Shown piece by piece: positions 1 through 13,148 of a DNA stretch of 64,000 bases. Location of the stretch: positions 160,816,226 to 160,880,225 of the forward strand of contig CM053031.1 of assembly GCA_028564925.1 (NCBI GenBank), read 5' to 3'. Under the pieces are notes generated by a model. It was not told where the DNA came from. It saw nothing but the letters and a program-made list of their open reading frames with translations, and did no database searches. This DNA comes from Lithobates sylvaticus. Lineage: Eukaryota; Chordata; Amphibia; Anura; Ranidae. Made by a program: the position numbers and the translations under genes. The first letter of the stretch is position 1; the number at the start of each line of letters is the position of its first letter.

Positions 1-470
1 AGGCAGCCATTGTGCCCATAAATTGCCACCACTGTGCCCATCAAACGCAGCCACTGTGCCATCAAACGCAGCCATTGTGCCATCAAACGCAGCCACTGTG
101 CCATCAAACGCAGCCACTGTGCCCATAAATTGCCACCACTGCGCCCATTAAACACTGCCACTGTGCCATCAAACGCAGCCATTGTGCCATTAAACGCAGC
201 CACTGTGCCCATTAAACGCTGCCACTGTGCCATCAAATGCAGCCACTGTGCCCATCAAACGCAGCCACTGTACCATCAAACGCAGCCACTGTACCATCAA
301 ACGCAGCCACTGTACCCATAAATTGCTACACTCTGCCCATTAAACGCAGCCACTGTGCCCATCAAACACAGCCACTGTGCCCATCAAACGCAGCCACTGT
401 ACCCATAAATTGCCACCACTGTGCCCATCAAACGCAGCCACTGTGCCCATCAAACGCAGCCACTGTGCCC
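1..470. repeat. 22-bp minisatellite, first block
   Basis: Tandem units of 21-22 bp of the form CCCATCAAACGCAGCCACTG plus TG run from the window edge. Variant units CCCATAAATTGCCACCACTG plus TG are interspersed. Units differ by single substitutions and by loss of one C. The short open frames on both strands are produced by the repeat and are not genes. The array starts before the window. Confidence 0.95.
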
Positions 471-825
471 ATGTTGGGCTGGTATAACAATGCTATGGGA
501 CTGGTATGACATTTTTTCCAGGGCTGGTTTTCATTCCCAGTCCGGCCCTGGTTGACACACTGGGGCTTATTTCAGAAAGGCCAATCCACTTTGCCCTACA
601 AGTGCACTTTCAAGGGCACTTGCATTGCACTTGTAGTGCAAAGTTGATGGGCCTTTTTGAAATAAGCCCCAGTGTGTCAACATGCACTAGCCCTCATCAT
701 GGGGGATCAATGCATGTGTTTTGGGGGTGCAACCCCTTCCTCTCACCTACTTTAGTTTGGAGGAAGGGGTTGCACCCACAAAATGCATACATTGATATCC
801 CATGATGGGAGATAGCACATGCACA
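471..825. repeat. Hairpin spacer of the macrosatellite, copy 1
   Basis: A non-minisatellite block that recurs at 2448-2808 with only a few differences. It holds a small inverted repeat (about 518-551) and a nearly perfect 129-bp inverted repeat at 552-680 that begins TTGACACACT and ends AGTGTGTCAA. A second inverted repeat follows (about 671-810), truncated where the minisatellite resumes. Inner words such as ACTTTGCCCTACAAGTGCAC resemble foldback or MITE DNA. I cannot assign a superfamily. Confidence 0.8.
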
Positions 826-2447
826 CGCAGGCCACTGTGCTCTCAAACGCAGGCCACTGTGCCCTCAAACGCAGCCACTGTGCCCTCAAAAGCATGCCAC
901 TGTGCCCATAATTTGCCACCACTGTGCCCATCAAACGCAGCCACCGTGCCCATAATTTGCCACCAATGTGCCCATCAAACGCAGCCACTGTACCATCAAA
1001 CACAGCCACTGTGCCCATAAATTGCCACCAGTGTGCCCATTAAACACTGCCACTGTGCCATCAAACGCAGCCACTTTGCATATCAAACGCAGCCACTGTG
1101 CACATCAAACGCAGCCACTGGGCCATTAAACGCAGCCACTGTGCCCATAAATTGCCACCACTGTGCCCATTAAACGCTGTCACTGTGCCATCAAACACAG
1201 CCACTGTACCATCAAACGCAGCCACTGTACCCGTAAATTGCCACACTGTGCCCATTAAACGCAGCCACTGTGCCCATCAAACGCAGCCACTGCCCATCAA
1301 ATGCAGCCACTGTGCCCATCAAACGCAGCCACTGTGCCCATAAATTGCCACACTGTGCCCATTAAACGCAGCCACTGTGCCCATCAAACGCAGCCACTGC
1401 CCATCAAATGCAGCCATTGTGCCCATCAAACGCAGCCACTGTGCCATCAAACGCAGCCACTGTACCCATAAATTGCCACCACTGTGCCCATCAAACGCAG
1501 CCACTGTGCCCATCAAACGCAGCCACTGTGCCCATCAAACACAGCCACTGTGCCCATAAATTGCAGCCACTGTGCCTATCAAACGCAGCCACTGTGCCCA
1601 TCAAACGCAGCCACTGTGCCCATCAAACACAGCCACTATGCCCATAAATTGCCACACTGTGCCCATTAAACGCAGCCACTGTGCCCATCAAACGCAGCCA
1701 CTACCCATCAAATGCAGCCACTGTGCCCATCAAACGTAGCCACTGTGCCCATCAAACGCAGCCACTGTGCCATCAAACGCAGCCACTGTACCCATAAATT
1801 GCCACCACTGTGCCCATCAAACGCAGCCACTGTACCCATCAAACGCAGCCACTGTGTCCATCAAACACAGCCACTGTGCCCATAAATTGCAGCCACTGTG
1901 CCTATCAAACGCAGCCACTGTGCCCATAAAACGCAGCCACTGTGCCCATCAAACGCAGCCACTGTGCCCATCAAATGCAGCCACTGTGCCCATCAAACGC
2001 AGCCATTGTGCCCATCAAACGCAGCCACTGTGCTATCAAACGCAGCCATTGTGCCCATAAATTGCCACCACTGTGCCCATCAAACGCAGCCACTGTGCCA
2101 TCAAACGCAGCCACTGTGCCCATAAATTGCCACCACTGCGCCCATTAAACACTGCCACTGTGCCCATAAATTGCCACCACTGTGCCCATTAAACGCTGCC
2201 ACTGTGCCATCAAACGCTGCCACTGTGCCCATCAAACGCAGCCACTGTACCATCAAACGCAGCCACTGTACCATCAAACGCAGCCACTGTACCCATAAAT
2301 TGCCACACTGTGCCCATTAAACGCAGCCACTGTGCCCATCAAACGCAGCCACTGTGCCCATCAAACGCAGCCACTGTGCCCATAAATTGCCACCACTGTG
2401 CCCATCAAACGCAGCCACTGTGCCCATCAAACGCAGCCACTGTGCCC
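826..2447. repeat. 22-bp minisatellite, second block
   Basis: Same unit family as the first block, about 75 units. The two block-spacer junctions lie about 1,977 bp apart and have the same sequence, so block plus spacer forms a higher-order macrosatellite unit of about 1.98 kb. Confidence 0.95.
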
Positions 2448-2808
2448 ATGTTGGGCTGGTATAATAATGCTATGGGGCTGGTATGAAATTTTTTCCAGGA
2501 CTGGTTTTCATTCCCAGTCCGGCCTTGGTTGACACACTGGGGCTTATTTCAGAAAGGCCAATCCACTTTGCCCTACAAGTGCACTTTCAAGGGCACTTGC
2601 ATTGCACTTGTAGTGCAAAGTTGATGGGCCTTTATGAAATAAGCCCCAGTGTGTCAACATGCACTAGCCCTCATCATGGGGGATCAATGCATGTGTTTTG
2701 GGGGTGCAACCCCTTCCTCTCACCTACTTTAGTTTGGAGGAAGGGGTTGCACCCACAAAATGCATACATTGATATCCCATGATGGGAGATAGCACATGTT
2801 GACACACT
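2448..2808. repeat. Hairpin spacer of the macrosatellite, copy 2
   Basis: Second copy of the 471-825 spacer, here complete. The first inverted repeat spans 2529-2657 and the second 2648-2808. They share a 10-bp arm, so TTGACACACT or its complement occurs three times in alternating orientation. The sequence after 2808 is not minisatellite. Confidence 0.8.
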
Positions 2809-3477
2809 GTGTGTTTTGGGACTTTAGCAAAATAGATGTAGGCAAAAGACACACATTTTAGGCATGGGATCATGAGGGAAATCCAAATTTGGAGTCCCAA
2901 TTTGTGTGCATCTTCAAAATTTGGCTTTTAGAGGGGTGAGATCACCCCATCTGATGAAGGTAAGATCACCACAGTTTTGAGATACTAATGTCTCATATGG
3001 CCTTCACTTTAGCAAAGTTGAACTTTGTAAGTTCCTGAGTTGGGAATGTGTATGTTATGTTTTTTAAACATGCCTGTTTAGCCCCCAAAAAAGGCTAAAT
3101 ACTGTCAAACATATATGTTATACACCAAGATGTTGGTTTGTTCAAAAAACGTTTATAACACGTGTGAATGTGCTTGGAGTAAAATGTTTTATACTCAACA
3201 ATGTGTAGCTTCTTATTTCAATGATCAATACCAGTGCATTTGTTAAGTTGGTGTAGTTACGGTGAGAATGTGATGTAAAATGTTCCAAACTCAGACAATT
3301 TTAGGGACCCCAAGCAATTAATTCAAGGAGTTGAAAAGGGTGAATATTTTTATCATTAATGCATTACATACATTAACAACAATAACATTGTGTGTGTGTA
3401 GCAGACCCACAGCACAACATAATAGTTAGCTGAAGAAGAGATTGTCACCTCATGGACAAATAAATTACGTTTGCACT
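2809..3477. other. AT-rich non-coding DNA, unassigned
   Basis: No convincing coding frame, tandem repeat or known terminus. It could be the untranslated flank of a DNA transposon, because a Harbinger-like coding scrap lies beyond the LINE at 10690-10857, but nothing in this stretch shows that directly. Confidence 0.5.
3462..3477 (+). repeat. Candidate left target duplication of the first L1
   Basis: AAATTACGTTTGCACT here matches AAATTAAGTTTGCACT at 10551-10566 at 15 of 16 positions, just after the LINE's 3' end. If it is the target duplication, the LINE insertion began near 3478 and the SINE at 3511-3884 lies inside it. A chance match in AT-rich DNA is possible. Confidence 0.4.
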
Positions 3478-3510
3478 GCCCATGGCAGGGCATCATACAT
3501 GGATAGTTTA

Positions 3511-3884
3511 AGGTTTCATAGTTTCATAGTTTCATAGTTAGTAAGGTTGAATAAAGACATCAGTCCATCCAGTTCGACCTGAGCGAGTGTCTACAATTGT
3601 CCCCATCCCTGTATATTGCACACTCACATCAGTCCCTACCCTCAAGGAGCCCACAATCCAAGGTCCCCATTCATATACTAGGGCCAATTTTTTTTGGACA
3701 GAAGCCAATTAACCTACCTACATGTCTTTGGATTGTGGGAGGAAACCGGAGTACCCGGAGGAAACCCATGCAGGCACAGGGAGAACATGCAAACTCCAGG
3801 CAGGAAGTGTTGTGGTTGGGATTCGAACCAGCGACCCTTCTTACTGCTAGGTGAGAGTGCTAACCACTACACCACTGTGCCGCC
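3511..3884 (-). mobile_element. tRNA-derived SINE
   Basis: Read on the minus strand it starts GGCGGCACAGTGGTGTAGTG, a tRNA-like head. It has an A-box-like TAGTGGTTAGCA at 3858-3869 and a B box GGTTCGAATCC at 3819-3829, a perfect match to the Pol III consensus. A body rich in GGTTTCCTCC words follows, of a kind widespread in fish and amphibian SINEs. The 3' tail (3511-3580) has GTCGAACTGGATGGACT, then TTCAACCT, and ends in CTATGAAA repeats. That tail closely matches the 3' end of the LINE fragment at 56953-57345. It is a SINE and not a working tRNA gene, because the head continues into a long non-tRNA body. Confidence 0.85.
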
Positions 3885-4477
3885 AAAGGTTATAGCTCTC
3901 CATACATGATCCCTCCCCCCTATAAGTTAATATTTTGCATCCCAGCCCGTACATGGAAGGCACACTATGGTTATGTTTCTCCCATTTTATGGGTGTTCAA
4001 TTGCCTTATCTATAGGAATTATTCTCTTCTCTCACAGCACTGGGGCTGTGGTGGATCCAGTGCCCCTCCCATAGAGCCGAGGAGTACCTAGAGTGTCCTT
4101 GGACTCTCTCCAGTGTCCCTGTACTACGGACAATCCGGTCCGTTTGGTTGTAAACGTAGGAATGATTTGTCCTTCCTACCATTGGGGATGGGTGGGGTCA
4201 GGGGACCCGAAGTTCATTTATACCATTATCACTTTGTGTTTCTCTTTTTTTTGGTACAAATTTATTAATGCTTATCTGTCTTATTTCCTTTCATTTCTCT
4301 CTCTTCTCCCCTTCCCAACTTCCTCTTGCACTCTATTGTAGGTTCTCCTGATTCTCAAAGTTGTCTCTGGATTCCTATCCCATGCCCGAATGAGGGGTGC
4401 TCTCCGTCCTCTGAGCTTTTCCTCACTTAACAAAGGTAAGACACAGATCTACTGGGTAGCTCTCTCCCCCCTGAACC
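3885..4477 (+). other. Inter-ORF or leader DNA of the LINE
   Basis: No ORF1-like coding (no coiled coil, no RRM). It is CT-rich towards the end and stops at the ATG at 4478. Length and position suit the spacer between ORF1 and ORF2, as at 16521-17172 in the L1 at 15.3 kb. Confidence 0.5.
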
Positions 4478-6637
4478 ATGATGAATAAAAATAACCCTTT
4501 CCTCAACCTCAAAATTATTTCACACAACTCGCAGGGACTCAACTCCCCTGTCAAGCGTAGAAAACTCCTCCAATCCTATCACTCCATGCACACTGATATC
4601 CTGCTGTTACAGGAGACACACTTCCCATCTACCTACAAACCCACATTCATCCATCAACATTATCCCCAATTCTTCCTGGCTTCGGCTGAAAACAAAACAA
4701 AGGGAGTAGCTATTTGTTTAGCTAAACATATTAATATGTCCCAGCCGGAGACTATTGTAGACCCCCATGGTCGTTTCGTGTTAGTATCTGGATACATAGA
4801 TGGTGCACTATACACCTTTATCTCATACTATTCCCCTAATAAGGGTCAGAAATCCTTCTTCGAATCTATGCTACGTACATTACGAGCACACCTGAAAGGG
4901 ACTATCTTTATAGGCAGTGACTCCAACACAGCCTTTGACTTCACTTTAGACAAATCAGCTGAAGGGAGATCGACCTCAAAGCGTCCGTCAAAACAAAGTA
5001 CTAAAATAGCCACCCTCCTTCATGACGAAGGGTTGATTGATGTCTGGAGGGAAGTCAATCCACACACAAAAGACTATACTTACTTCTCGGCCCCACATAA
5101 CTCCTTTGCCAGGATAGACCACATCTTTACGCGTTCCCACACAATTCCACTCATTATCAAGTCTAAAATCATAGACTCCTCATTGTCTGATCACGCTGTG
5201 GTTACTGTGGAGGCCAGGAGGACGGGAGGCCCGAGAGGACCCCCTCGCTGGCGTCTGCAGGAATCCCTCCTCAGTGATCCGATCCAGTGCAAGGTTCTGG
5301 AAACGGCCATTAAAGAGTATTTCCAATTGAATCAGACAAGCGAGGTCACCCCTGCCACAGTCTGGGCAGCACATAAATCGGTGATCAGGGGGCATATCAT
5401 TCAAATAACCTCGAGACTTAAAGCTGAACACAAAGCTGACCTGCTTAAACTTACTGCAGAATACCACTCACTAGCGAAGGCACACAAAACTCACCCTACT
5501 CCTGAGTCACTGACGAACCTTGACAAGGCCCGTACTCTCCTTAACCTATCCCTAACGACAGCAGCTGAAAGACACCTGAGAAGGACTGGTGCTAAATTCT
5601 ATTCCCAAACTGACAGGATAGGTTCAAGACTAGCAGCGAGACTCAGTCCTAAACAACGCTACTTAGCCTTTTCCAAAATAAAGACCTCTTCAGGGGATCT
5701 GACTCAGAACCCAACCAAAATAATGGAAGCGTTTTCTCACTTCTATTCGGATCTATACAAACCTCTCAAGCCCCCACCTCAACAACTACGGGACAAATTT
5801 TTTGACAATATTCCTTTGCCCACCCTATCTAAGGACAATAGAGACCTCATGGAAAGCCCATTCTCTGCAGAAGAAATATTAGATAACATCCACTCCCTTA
5901 AAATTGGTTCCACCCCTGGCCCAGATGGCTTCTCAACAGGCTATTACAGAAAGTTTGGACCCCACCTGGCCCGTCATATGGCTAGACTTTTTAACTATCT
6001 CAGGGATGGAGCCCCATTGGGGCCTGATCTCAACTCTGCCTATATTTCCATAATCCCGAAGCCAGATAAAGACTCTAGCAAACTGGGCAACTACCGCCCT
6101 ATATCGCTTATAAACAACGATACTAAAATAATGACCAAGATCCTAGCAAACAGAGTGGGGAGCTTCATTTCAGCATATATACACAAGGACCAGGTGGGCT
6201 TCATCCCCGGGAGACAGGGTCCGGATCAGATCCGCAGAACAATAGACATCATTTCACTTCTCAAATCAAGATGGGATGGGGGCCCCCCTCAACATGGATT
6301 TCTCTTCTCAATAGATTTACATAAGGCCTTTGATTCTGTAGACTGGGCTTACTTAACTGAGGTCTTACGGAGATGGGGTTTTGGTCCTTACTTTCTGAAT
6401 CTAATACAATCCCTTTATTCGACTCCGACTGCGCAAGTACGTCTCTTGAGCAGGTTTTCAGAATCTTTTTCAATAGAGAGGGGGACCAGACAGGGCTGTC
6501 CCCTTTCCCCTCTCCTCTTCGCAGTGGCTATAGAGACTTTGGCAGTGGCATTAAGGGTGAACCCTGATGTTAAGGGGGTGATGTGTGGTGAACAGGAACA
6601 CAAATGTGCGCTATATGCTGACGACCTCCTCCTCTAA
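4478..6637 (+). pseudogene. LINE ORF2, endonuclease and RT part
   Basis: 719 codons. The N-terminal 240 residues are an APE-like endonuclease: SHNSQGL near residue 15, LLQETHF near 45, IGSDSNTAFD near 147, and a C-terminal SDHAVV near 234. This enzyme nicks the target for target-primed reverse transcription. A linker leads to the reverse transcriptase: TPGPDGFS, NYRPISLIN, FSIDLHKAFDSVDW (first catalytic Asp), RGTRQGCPLSPLLF and ALYADDLLL (catalytic Asp pair). The frame ends in TAA immediately after YADDLLL, where related elements continue with an aromatic residue and more coding, so this is a premature nonsense codon. The ATG is the first in frame. Dead in cis. Confidence 0.85.
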
Positions 6638-8043
6638 GTCACCTTCCCTCTTATATCTACCCCTATGATTTATAAAATTTTGCAAAACTTTAGTGCAGTT
6701 TCGGGCCTGCGGGTCAACATGTCCAAATCGATAGCTTTAAACATAACAGTACCCCCGGGACTGCTCAATCAACTCTAACAACTTTGACTTTTCCTGGGCC
6801 ACTTCAGATATCCCATACTTAGGGATCAAAATTACACCAGATATAACAGGTCTTTTCAGAGCAAACTACCCTCCTATGATACTAAAATGCAGAGGTGATT
6901 TGGATAGGTGGGCAAAATGTGGTCTATCCTGGCTGGGCAGAATTCACGCAGTGAAGATGACCCTTCTCCCCCTTCTTTTGTACTTATTCCGCTCCCTCCC
7001 AATCAAGAAACAAGTACTAAGCAAATTTCAGTCAGAGATTGTCCGATTTATACGGGGTCACAAAGGGTATAGATGTCCCTCTAGCATTCTTTATCGCATA
7101 AAAACTCAAGGGGGTCTAGGCCTACCTAATTTGTGGGGATACTACCAAGCTGCGCAGCTGGCTCAAATTTCGGTGGTCTTCGAGGGGACCGAAGCCTGAA
7201 TGGCTCTCGATGGAGCGTTATGCTATCCCTCTGAATACCATTGACTATCTTCTTTGGTGCAACCCAAAACTCAGGCCAGCCATTTTGTCCCCCACCCTTT
7301 CTCACTCCATGGCCTTGTGCTCCAAGCTCTACTCTCGACAAATTCTGATCTCACCCATAAAACCATTAGCCCATCTATTCCATAACATGGACTTTACACC
7401 AGGAATGTCCATCAAATCTTTTCAATGGTGGACGGACAAAGGCCTTTATAGGATTGGTCACTTTCTCTCCTCCAAGGGCCCGATTACACTTTCACACTGT
7501 AAGAAGAAACTTGACATGCCAGATTCCGAAGTATTCAGGTTCTCACAAATCTCCCACTACCTACATTCCATTTGGCCGAATAAACAAGATCTCCCCACGA
7601 TAACTCCCTATGGCAATTGGTGCTCCAATACAGAGGTTCAGAGGGGAGGGATATCTTTGATCTATAATGCCCTTATGTCACACACAGACAAACCAACCTA
7701 CGCTCGGGCCTGGGAGGAGGACACAGACAATACCTGGACTTTACAAGAATGGTTCAGTGCGTCTAAACGCGCATACAAAGGCATCCTTAACATTTCCCTT
7801 ATTGAAGCCAGCATTAAGGTAATGACTAGATGGTACTATGTCTCTTGTAGACTGGCGGCTATCTTTCCAGGAACTTCCCCACTATGCTTTAGAGGTTGTG
7901 AGTTGGAAGGTACGATGATCCACACGTGGTGGACTTGTCCACGCATCAGATCCTTCTGGCAGAAAGTATTCCGCACAATTAGTACCATCACGAAAGTAAC
8001 AATATCTCCTAACCCCAATATAGCACTATTGAATGGCAATATA

Positions 8044-8257
8044 CAGTGGTGTGAAAAAGTGTTTGCCCCCTTCCTCATTTCCTGTTCCTTTGCATGTTTG
8101 TCACACTTACGTGTTTCGGAACATCAAACCAATTTAAACAATAGTCAAGGACAACACAAGTAAACACAAAATGCAATTTGTAAATGAAGGTGTTTATTAT
8201 TAAAGGTGAAAAAAAATCCAAACCATCATGGCCCTGTGTGAAAAAGTGATTGCCCCC
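8044..8257 (+). repeat. Tc1 left inverted repeat
   Basis: Starts CAGTGGTGTGAAAAAGTG and ends with the inner direct repeat TGTGTGAAAAAGTGATTG plus CCCCC. It pairs with 9450-9663. The two mismatches are in the stretch after CACACTTA. Confidence 0.95.
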
Positions 8258-8409
8258 TTGTTAAAACATACTATAACTGTGGTTGTCCACACCTGAGTTC
8301 AATTTCTCTAGCCACACCCAGGCCTGATTATTGCCACACCTGTTCACAATCAAGGCATCACTTAAATAGGAGCTGCTTGACACAGTAAGGTCCACCAGAA
8401 GATCCTTGA

Positions 8410-9444
<1,035 letters not shown>

Positions 9445-9449
9445 GTTTA

Positions 9450-9663
9450 GGGGGCAATCACTTTTTCACACAGGGCCATGATGGTTTGGATTTTTTTTCA
9501 CCTTTAATAATAAACACCTTCATTTACAATTTGCATTTTGTGTTTACTTGTGTTGTCCTTGACTATTGTTTAAATTGGTTTGATGTTCCAAAACACTTAA
9601 GTGTGACAAACATGCAAAGGAACAGGAAATGAGGAAGGGGGCAAACACTTTTTCACACCACTG
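9450..9663 (-). repeat. Tc1 right inverted repeat
   Basis: Reverse complement of 8044-8257, ending CACACCACTG before the TA duplicate. It begins six bases after the transposase stop. Confidence 0.95.
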
Positions 9664-10529
9664 TATATGGCACTTCCTAAACATTCTCAGGTGTTGGTTT
9701 TTTTCATTCTATTAGGGGCCAAAGTTACAATCGCTAAAGCCTGGAAGAAACCCAGAGCCTCCCTCCAGGGGTTCAGGAGAAAAGTCTCCTGGATCATGGC
9801 ACAAGAACAGATTGTGGCAAAACTACATGGCAAAATGGAAAAATTGTATTACACCTGGGAACCTTGGGCCACACACTGTAATATTCCTCTCCTTCCTGGA
9901 ATGTCATAGGAATCAGTGAGAACACCTAACCTACATTAAACCTATCCCTGGTCTTCTCTTTTCCCTTTTCTCACCTTTCTTTCCTCTCCTGCTGGGGACA
10001 CTCTGCTCCCATCTACCTGTCAAATTATTCCAGTTTCTCTTTGGAATCTGGAGAACCGTTGCGATAGTCGCAGGAATGCTTCTCAGAGCCTAGGAAATGT
10101 GCTTTCGATACAAGTTCTGTGATCGACATTACCCGACCGTAAACTGGGAGTCATGAGCACCATGGAATGCATCAGGGAACGGGCAGCTACTCCACAGGGG
10201 TATTAGGGCGAGGACCTCCCGGGGACTCCACGCACTTCCACAGTAATGATCCCAATGGGGTGGGGTACGTGGGTCTTTGGGGGACAGCCATCCACTTGCT
10301 CTGGCCCTGGCTTATGATCTGGGAGCTCCAGACCAATACTTGATACCTGATATTCCTGCACCTTACATCCACACTGTGCAGACAGCTAATTCAGGTACCG
10401 GCCCAGTCCCTGTACCTATCTTGTTCCATGAGAATGTTGAAGTAGTAGTGGATGTTTTGATTTTCTTTTATTATTACTGTACCATGGATTGTTATGCATA
10501 TTCTGTGATGTTATGTCCGCAAACTTTTC

Positions 10530-10535
10530 AATAAA
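10530..10535 (+). promoter_or_regulatory. Poly(A) signal of the LINE
   Basis: AATAAA about 15-20 bases before the A-rich 3' end of the LINE. Confidence 0.6.
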
Positions 10536-10550
10536 AATGATTTAAAGTAA

Positions 10551-10566
10551 AAATTAAGTTTGCACT
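10551..10566 (+). repeat. Candidate right target duplication of the first L1
   Basis: AAATTAAGTTTGCACT, the partner of 3462-3477 with one mismatch. Confidence 0.4.
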
Positions 10567-10689
10567 ATGAAAAAAAATTTAAAGGCCATTTGAAAACCTA
10601 GGAGACAGATGAGAAACACAAACAGTAATTCAAATGAAATATGAGTTTAGTTATCAACATTTTTTTTAATGTACATCTGCCAAATTTTG

Positions 10690-10857
10690 CTAGAAAGCAA
10701 CTGCCCCTCTAGCCACAAAGTACTCCAAATATTTTTGGCGGACTTCTCTGCCACTTTGGGATGGTAAGCCAGCACAGCCACTTTCCAGAGCCATCAGCAC
10801 TGTTGTTTCAGCTGCAAAGTCTGCCTCAGTCAAAACGGAGGCCAGATAGTCATCTTT
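10690..10857 (-). pseudogene. Possible PIF/Harbinger transposase C-terminus
   Basis: An open minus-strand frame of about 55 codons that ends in TAG at 10690-10692. It encodes an acidic lead (DYLASVLTEADF) and a terminal REVRQKYLEYFVARGAVAF. The closing aromatic YF..GAV pattern recalls the end of Harbinger nucleases, where the chain stops soon after such a motif. No DDE motif is visible because the upstream coding is missing or interrupted by the minus-strand L1 at 11017. It could be an unrelated exon scrap. Confidence 0.35.
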
Positions 10858-11016
10858 TTTTTTTATTTCATCAAGATCTCCTTTTTTTTGGATTATTGAA
10901 AAATAATTTTCTAGTGATCTCCATTTATAATATTTTTTTTATGTGTCAAGTTGCCACAATAACATTATTATCTTGTATTTTTTAACCTCAAGGAGGTTGG
11001 TGTCCCTTGTTAATTT

Positions 11017-13138
11017 TTTTTTTTATTCTTTATTTATTCAAATTTTTCACATACACAACATAAAAAAAAAAAGAATCAACAGTTTAATCTTTGCAAAGTC
11101 ATCAAATTATACTTTGTTCACATCCTATTGAAACTTCTAACCTCCCCCCCCAATCCCCCCCCCCCCTCCCTCCCCAGGCTCCTGATTCAATTTCTAATTC
11201 TATTTCATATCTCTACTTCCATTCTTAGCCCCTACTTTTATTGGGTCATTATTTCTACGTATTTCCACATCTTTTTGAATGCTATCCAGCTGTCCCACTT
11301 GTCTTTGTGCTCTCTCCCTTTTCCTTCTTTCCACTCCAGGTCTAATCTGTCTAGTTTGAGACTATTGTTTACTCCTACTATCCAGTCCTGCATTTTAGGG
11401 CTTTCCGTTTCCTGACAGTTTTTTGGTATAAGGCTTTTAGCTACATTTATCATGATGGAGACAACCGATTCTCTGTATTGCTTACTCGGACTCTCAACTC
11501 CATGGAACAGGCATATCCAAGGGTCTTCCGGTATTTCTTTATTTGTAATATCTTTTATTAGTTTTAGGATCTTTTTCCAGTAATTACGGGGCAGTCCCAC
11601 CATATGTGGGCCATTTTGTGCCGACTTCTTTACATCCCCTCCAGCAATTCGGGGATTCCCCTGGTTGAAATTTACTCAACTCCGGGGTGGCATACCACCT
11701 TGCTAGGCATTTAAAGTTCATCTCGGCCGTCTTAGAATCTTTGGCTGAATTATGTGTTAATTGAAAGATTTTATCTATAATATGTTTATTTCTTTGTGTC
11801 CCTAATTCTAATTCCCATTTCTTAATGTATGGCGGGGCCTCCACCCCCACATTATTTAAGACTTTATATATTCGAGCTATGTTGTTACGAGATTTCCCCC
11901 TCTCACAAAGGAATTCAAGGGGTCTAAGCTCCTTAATTTCCCTTAAGCTATGAGTAAGCACTCTTGGTAGTGTGAAATGCATTAGCTATTTTCGTGCTTT
12001 GCTGTGACCTATTTTTGTGTGATTCCATATTTTACCAATAAAGGCTTTTGAGTGCTGGCGTTCAGAGTCCTTAATTTGCATCTTCATTTCCCTTAAGGGG
12101 GAGGGAAGTTTCTCAATAAAATGCTTAAGTTGGAGGTACCGCCATTCATTTAACTCCATTAACTTCATTGTTTTTTAAGTAAATCAAAGTGAGTTGCATG
12201 TCCAGTTTTGTTGTCTGTGTACCTTGTCCCAAATTTTAAATACATTGTGCGTTAAAGTGTGTGTGTTTGCCCCTAGCATCTTACATCGTGGGGGATTCCA
12301 AATTTCTTTACCTAACTGTGAACTACTCGTTGTGATTTCCAGTTTAGCCCATATTTTTTCATTTCCTACTATTGCCCATTCCATCACGCGTGAGAGTATG
12401 ACTGCGTTATAATATTTGTTGATGTTTGGGGCAGCAAGTCCCCCCTGTTTCTTCCCCCTTTCTAATACTGCAGACGCTATTCTTGTTTTTTTATTTTGCC
12501 ATATGCATTTCATTAAGATCGATTTTATAGTTTTGAAATAAACTTGTGGGAGTGGAATTGGTAGCATCTGGAATTTAAATAGTATTTTTGGAATTATGAC
12601 CATCTTTATTGCATTAATACGCCCGATCCAGGATTCAAAGGTCGAGTTGCTATTTTTTTTGTCTCCATCCTGATTTCGTCCAGCAAGGGAATATAGTTTA
12701 TTTGATAAGTTTTCCTCAAAGAGCTTGTTAATCTTATACCTAAGTATTGTAAACTGTTTTTCCACGGGAATAGGAAAGCCCTTTTCAAGTCCTCTTCGTC
12801 CTGACTATTGATATTAATCTTCATAATTTCCGATTTAATCATATTAATTTTAAAGTTTGAGATGTCCCCATATATTTTCAAAGTTTAAGAGATTTGGCAA
12901 TGTAGTCCTGGGTTTCCGAGATGAAGAATAGAACATCGTCGGCAAAAGCAGCCAGCTTATGTTCTTCGCCACCCGTTTTAATGCCCTTCACATCTGGGTT
13001 GTTCCGGATTGTCGAAAGAAGAGACTCTAATGTCAGGAAGAACAGGAGCGGTGATAGTGGGCATCCCTGCCTTGTTCCATTCCTCATCTCGAAAGGCAGG
13101 GACCTCGTGCCATAAATTTTTACGCAGGCCGATGGATT
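11017..13138 (-). mobile_element. L1/Tx1-clade LINE, 5'-truncated, minus strand
   Basis: Encodes only the last part of ORF2. GTRQGCPLSPLLF and FADDVLFF (RT motifs) lie at about 13087-12920. SWIGRINAIKMVIIPKI follows near 12630, KKQGGLAAPNINKYYNAV near 12430, and C-terminal fragments run to a stop at 11238. Coding jumps among frames several times, so the copy is dead and older than the LINE at 4-10 kb. The 3' end is the T-rich run near 11017-11030. TTGTTAATTT flanks both sides (11007-11016 and 13139-13148), a plausible 10-bp target duplication. Confidence 0.75.
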
Positions 13139-13148
13139 TTGTTAATTT

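Noticed and set aside
506-805. 99-codon frame repeated at 2483-2782
   Set aside because: Lies wholly inside the hairpin spacer; the same peptide twice only reflects the duplicated spacer.
34-2148. Short frames with IKRSHCAH and SNAATVP repeats
   Set aside because: Translations of the 22-bp minisatellite in different frames.
3819-3884. Possible tRNA gene on the minus strand
   Set aside because: A and B boxes are present, but the sequence continues into a SINE body and LINE-like tail, and I cannot fold a full cloverleaf.
3494-3908. CATACATG at 3494-3501 and 3901-3908 as the SINE's target duplication
   Set aside because: It would leave 16 extra bases before the tRNA-like head, unlike normal SINE starts; chance is as likely.
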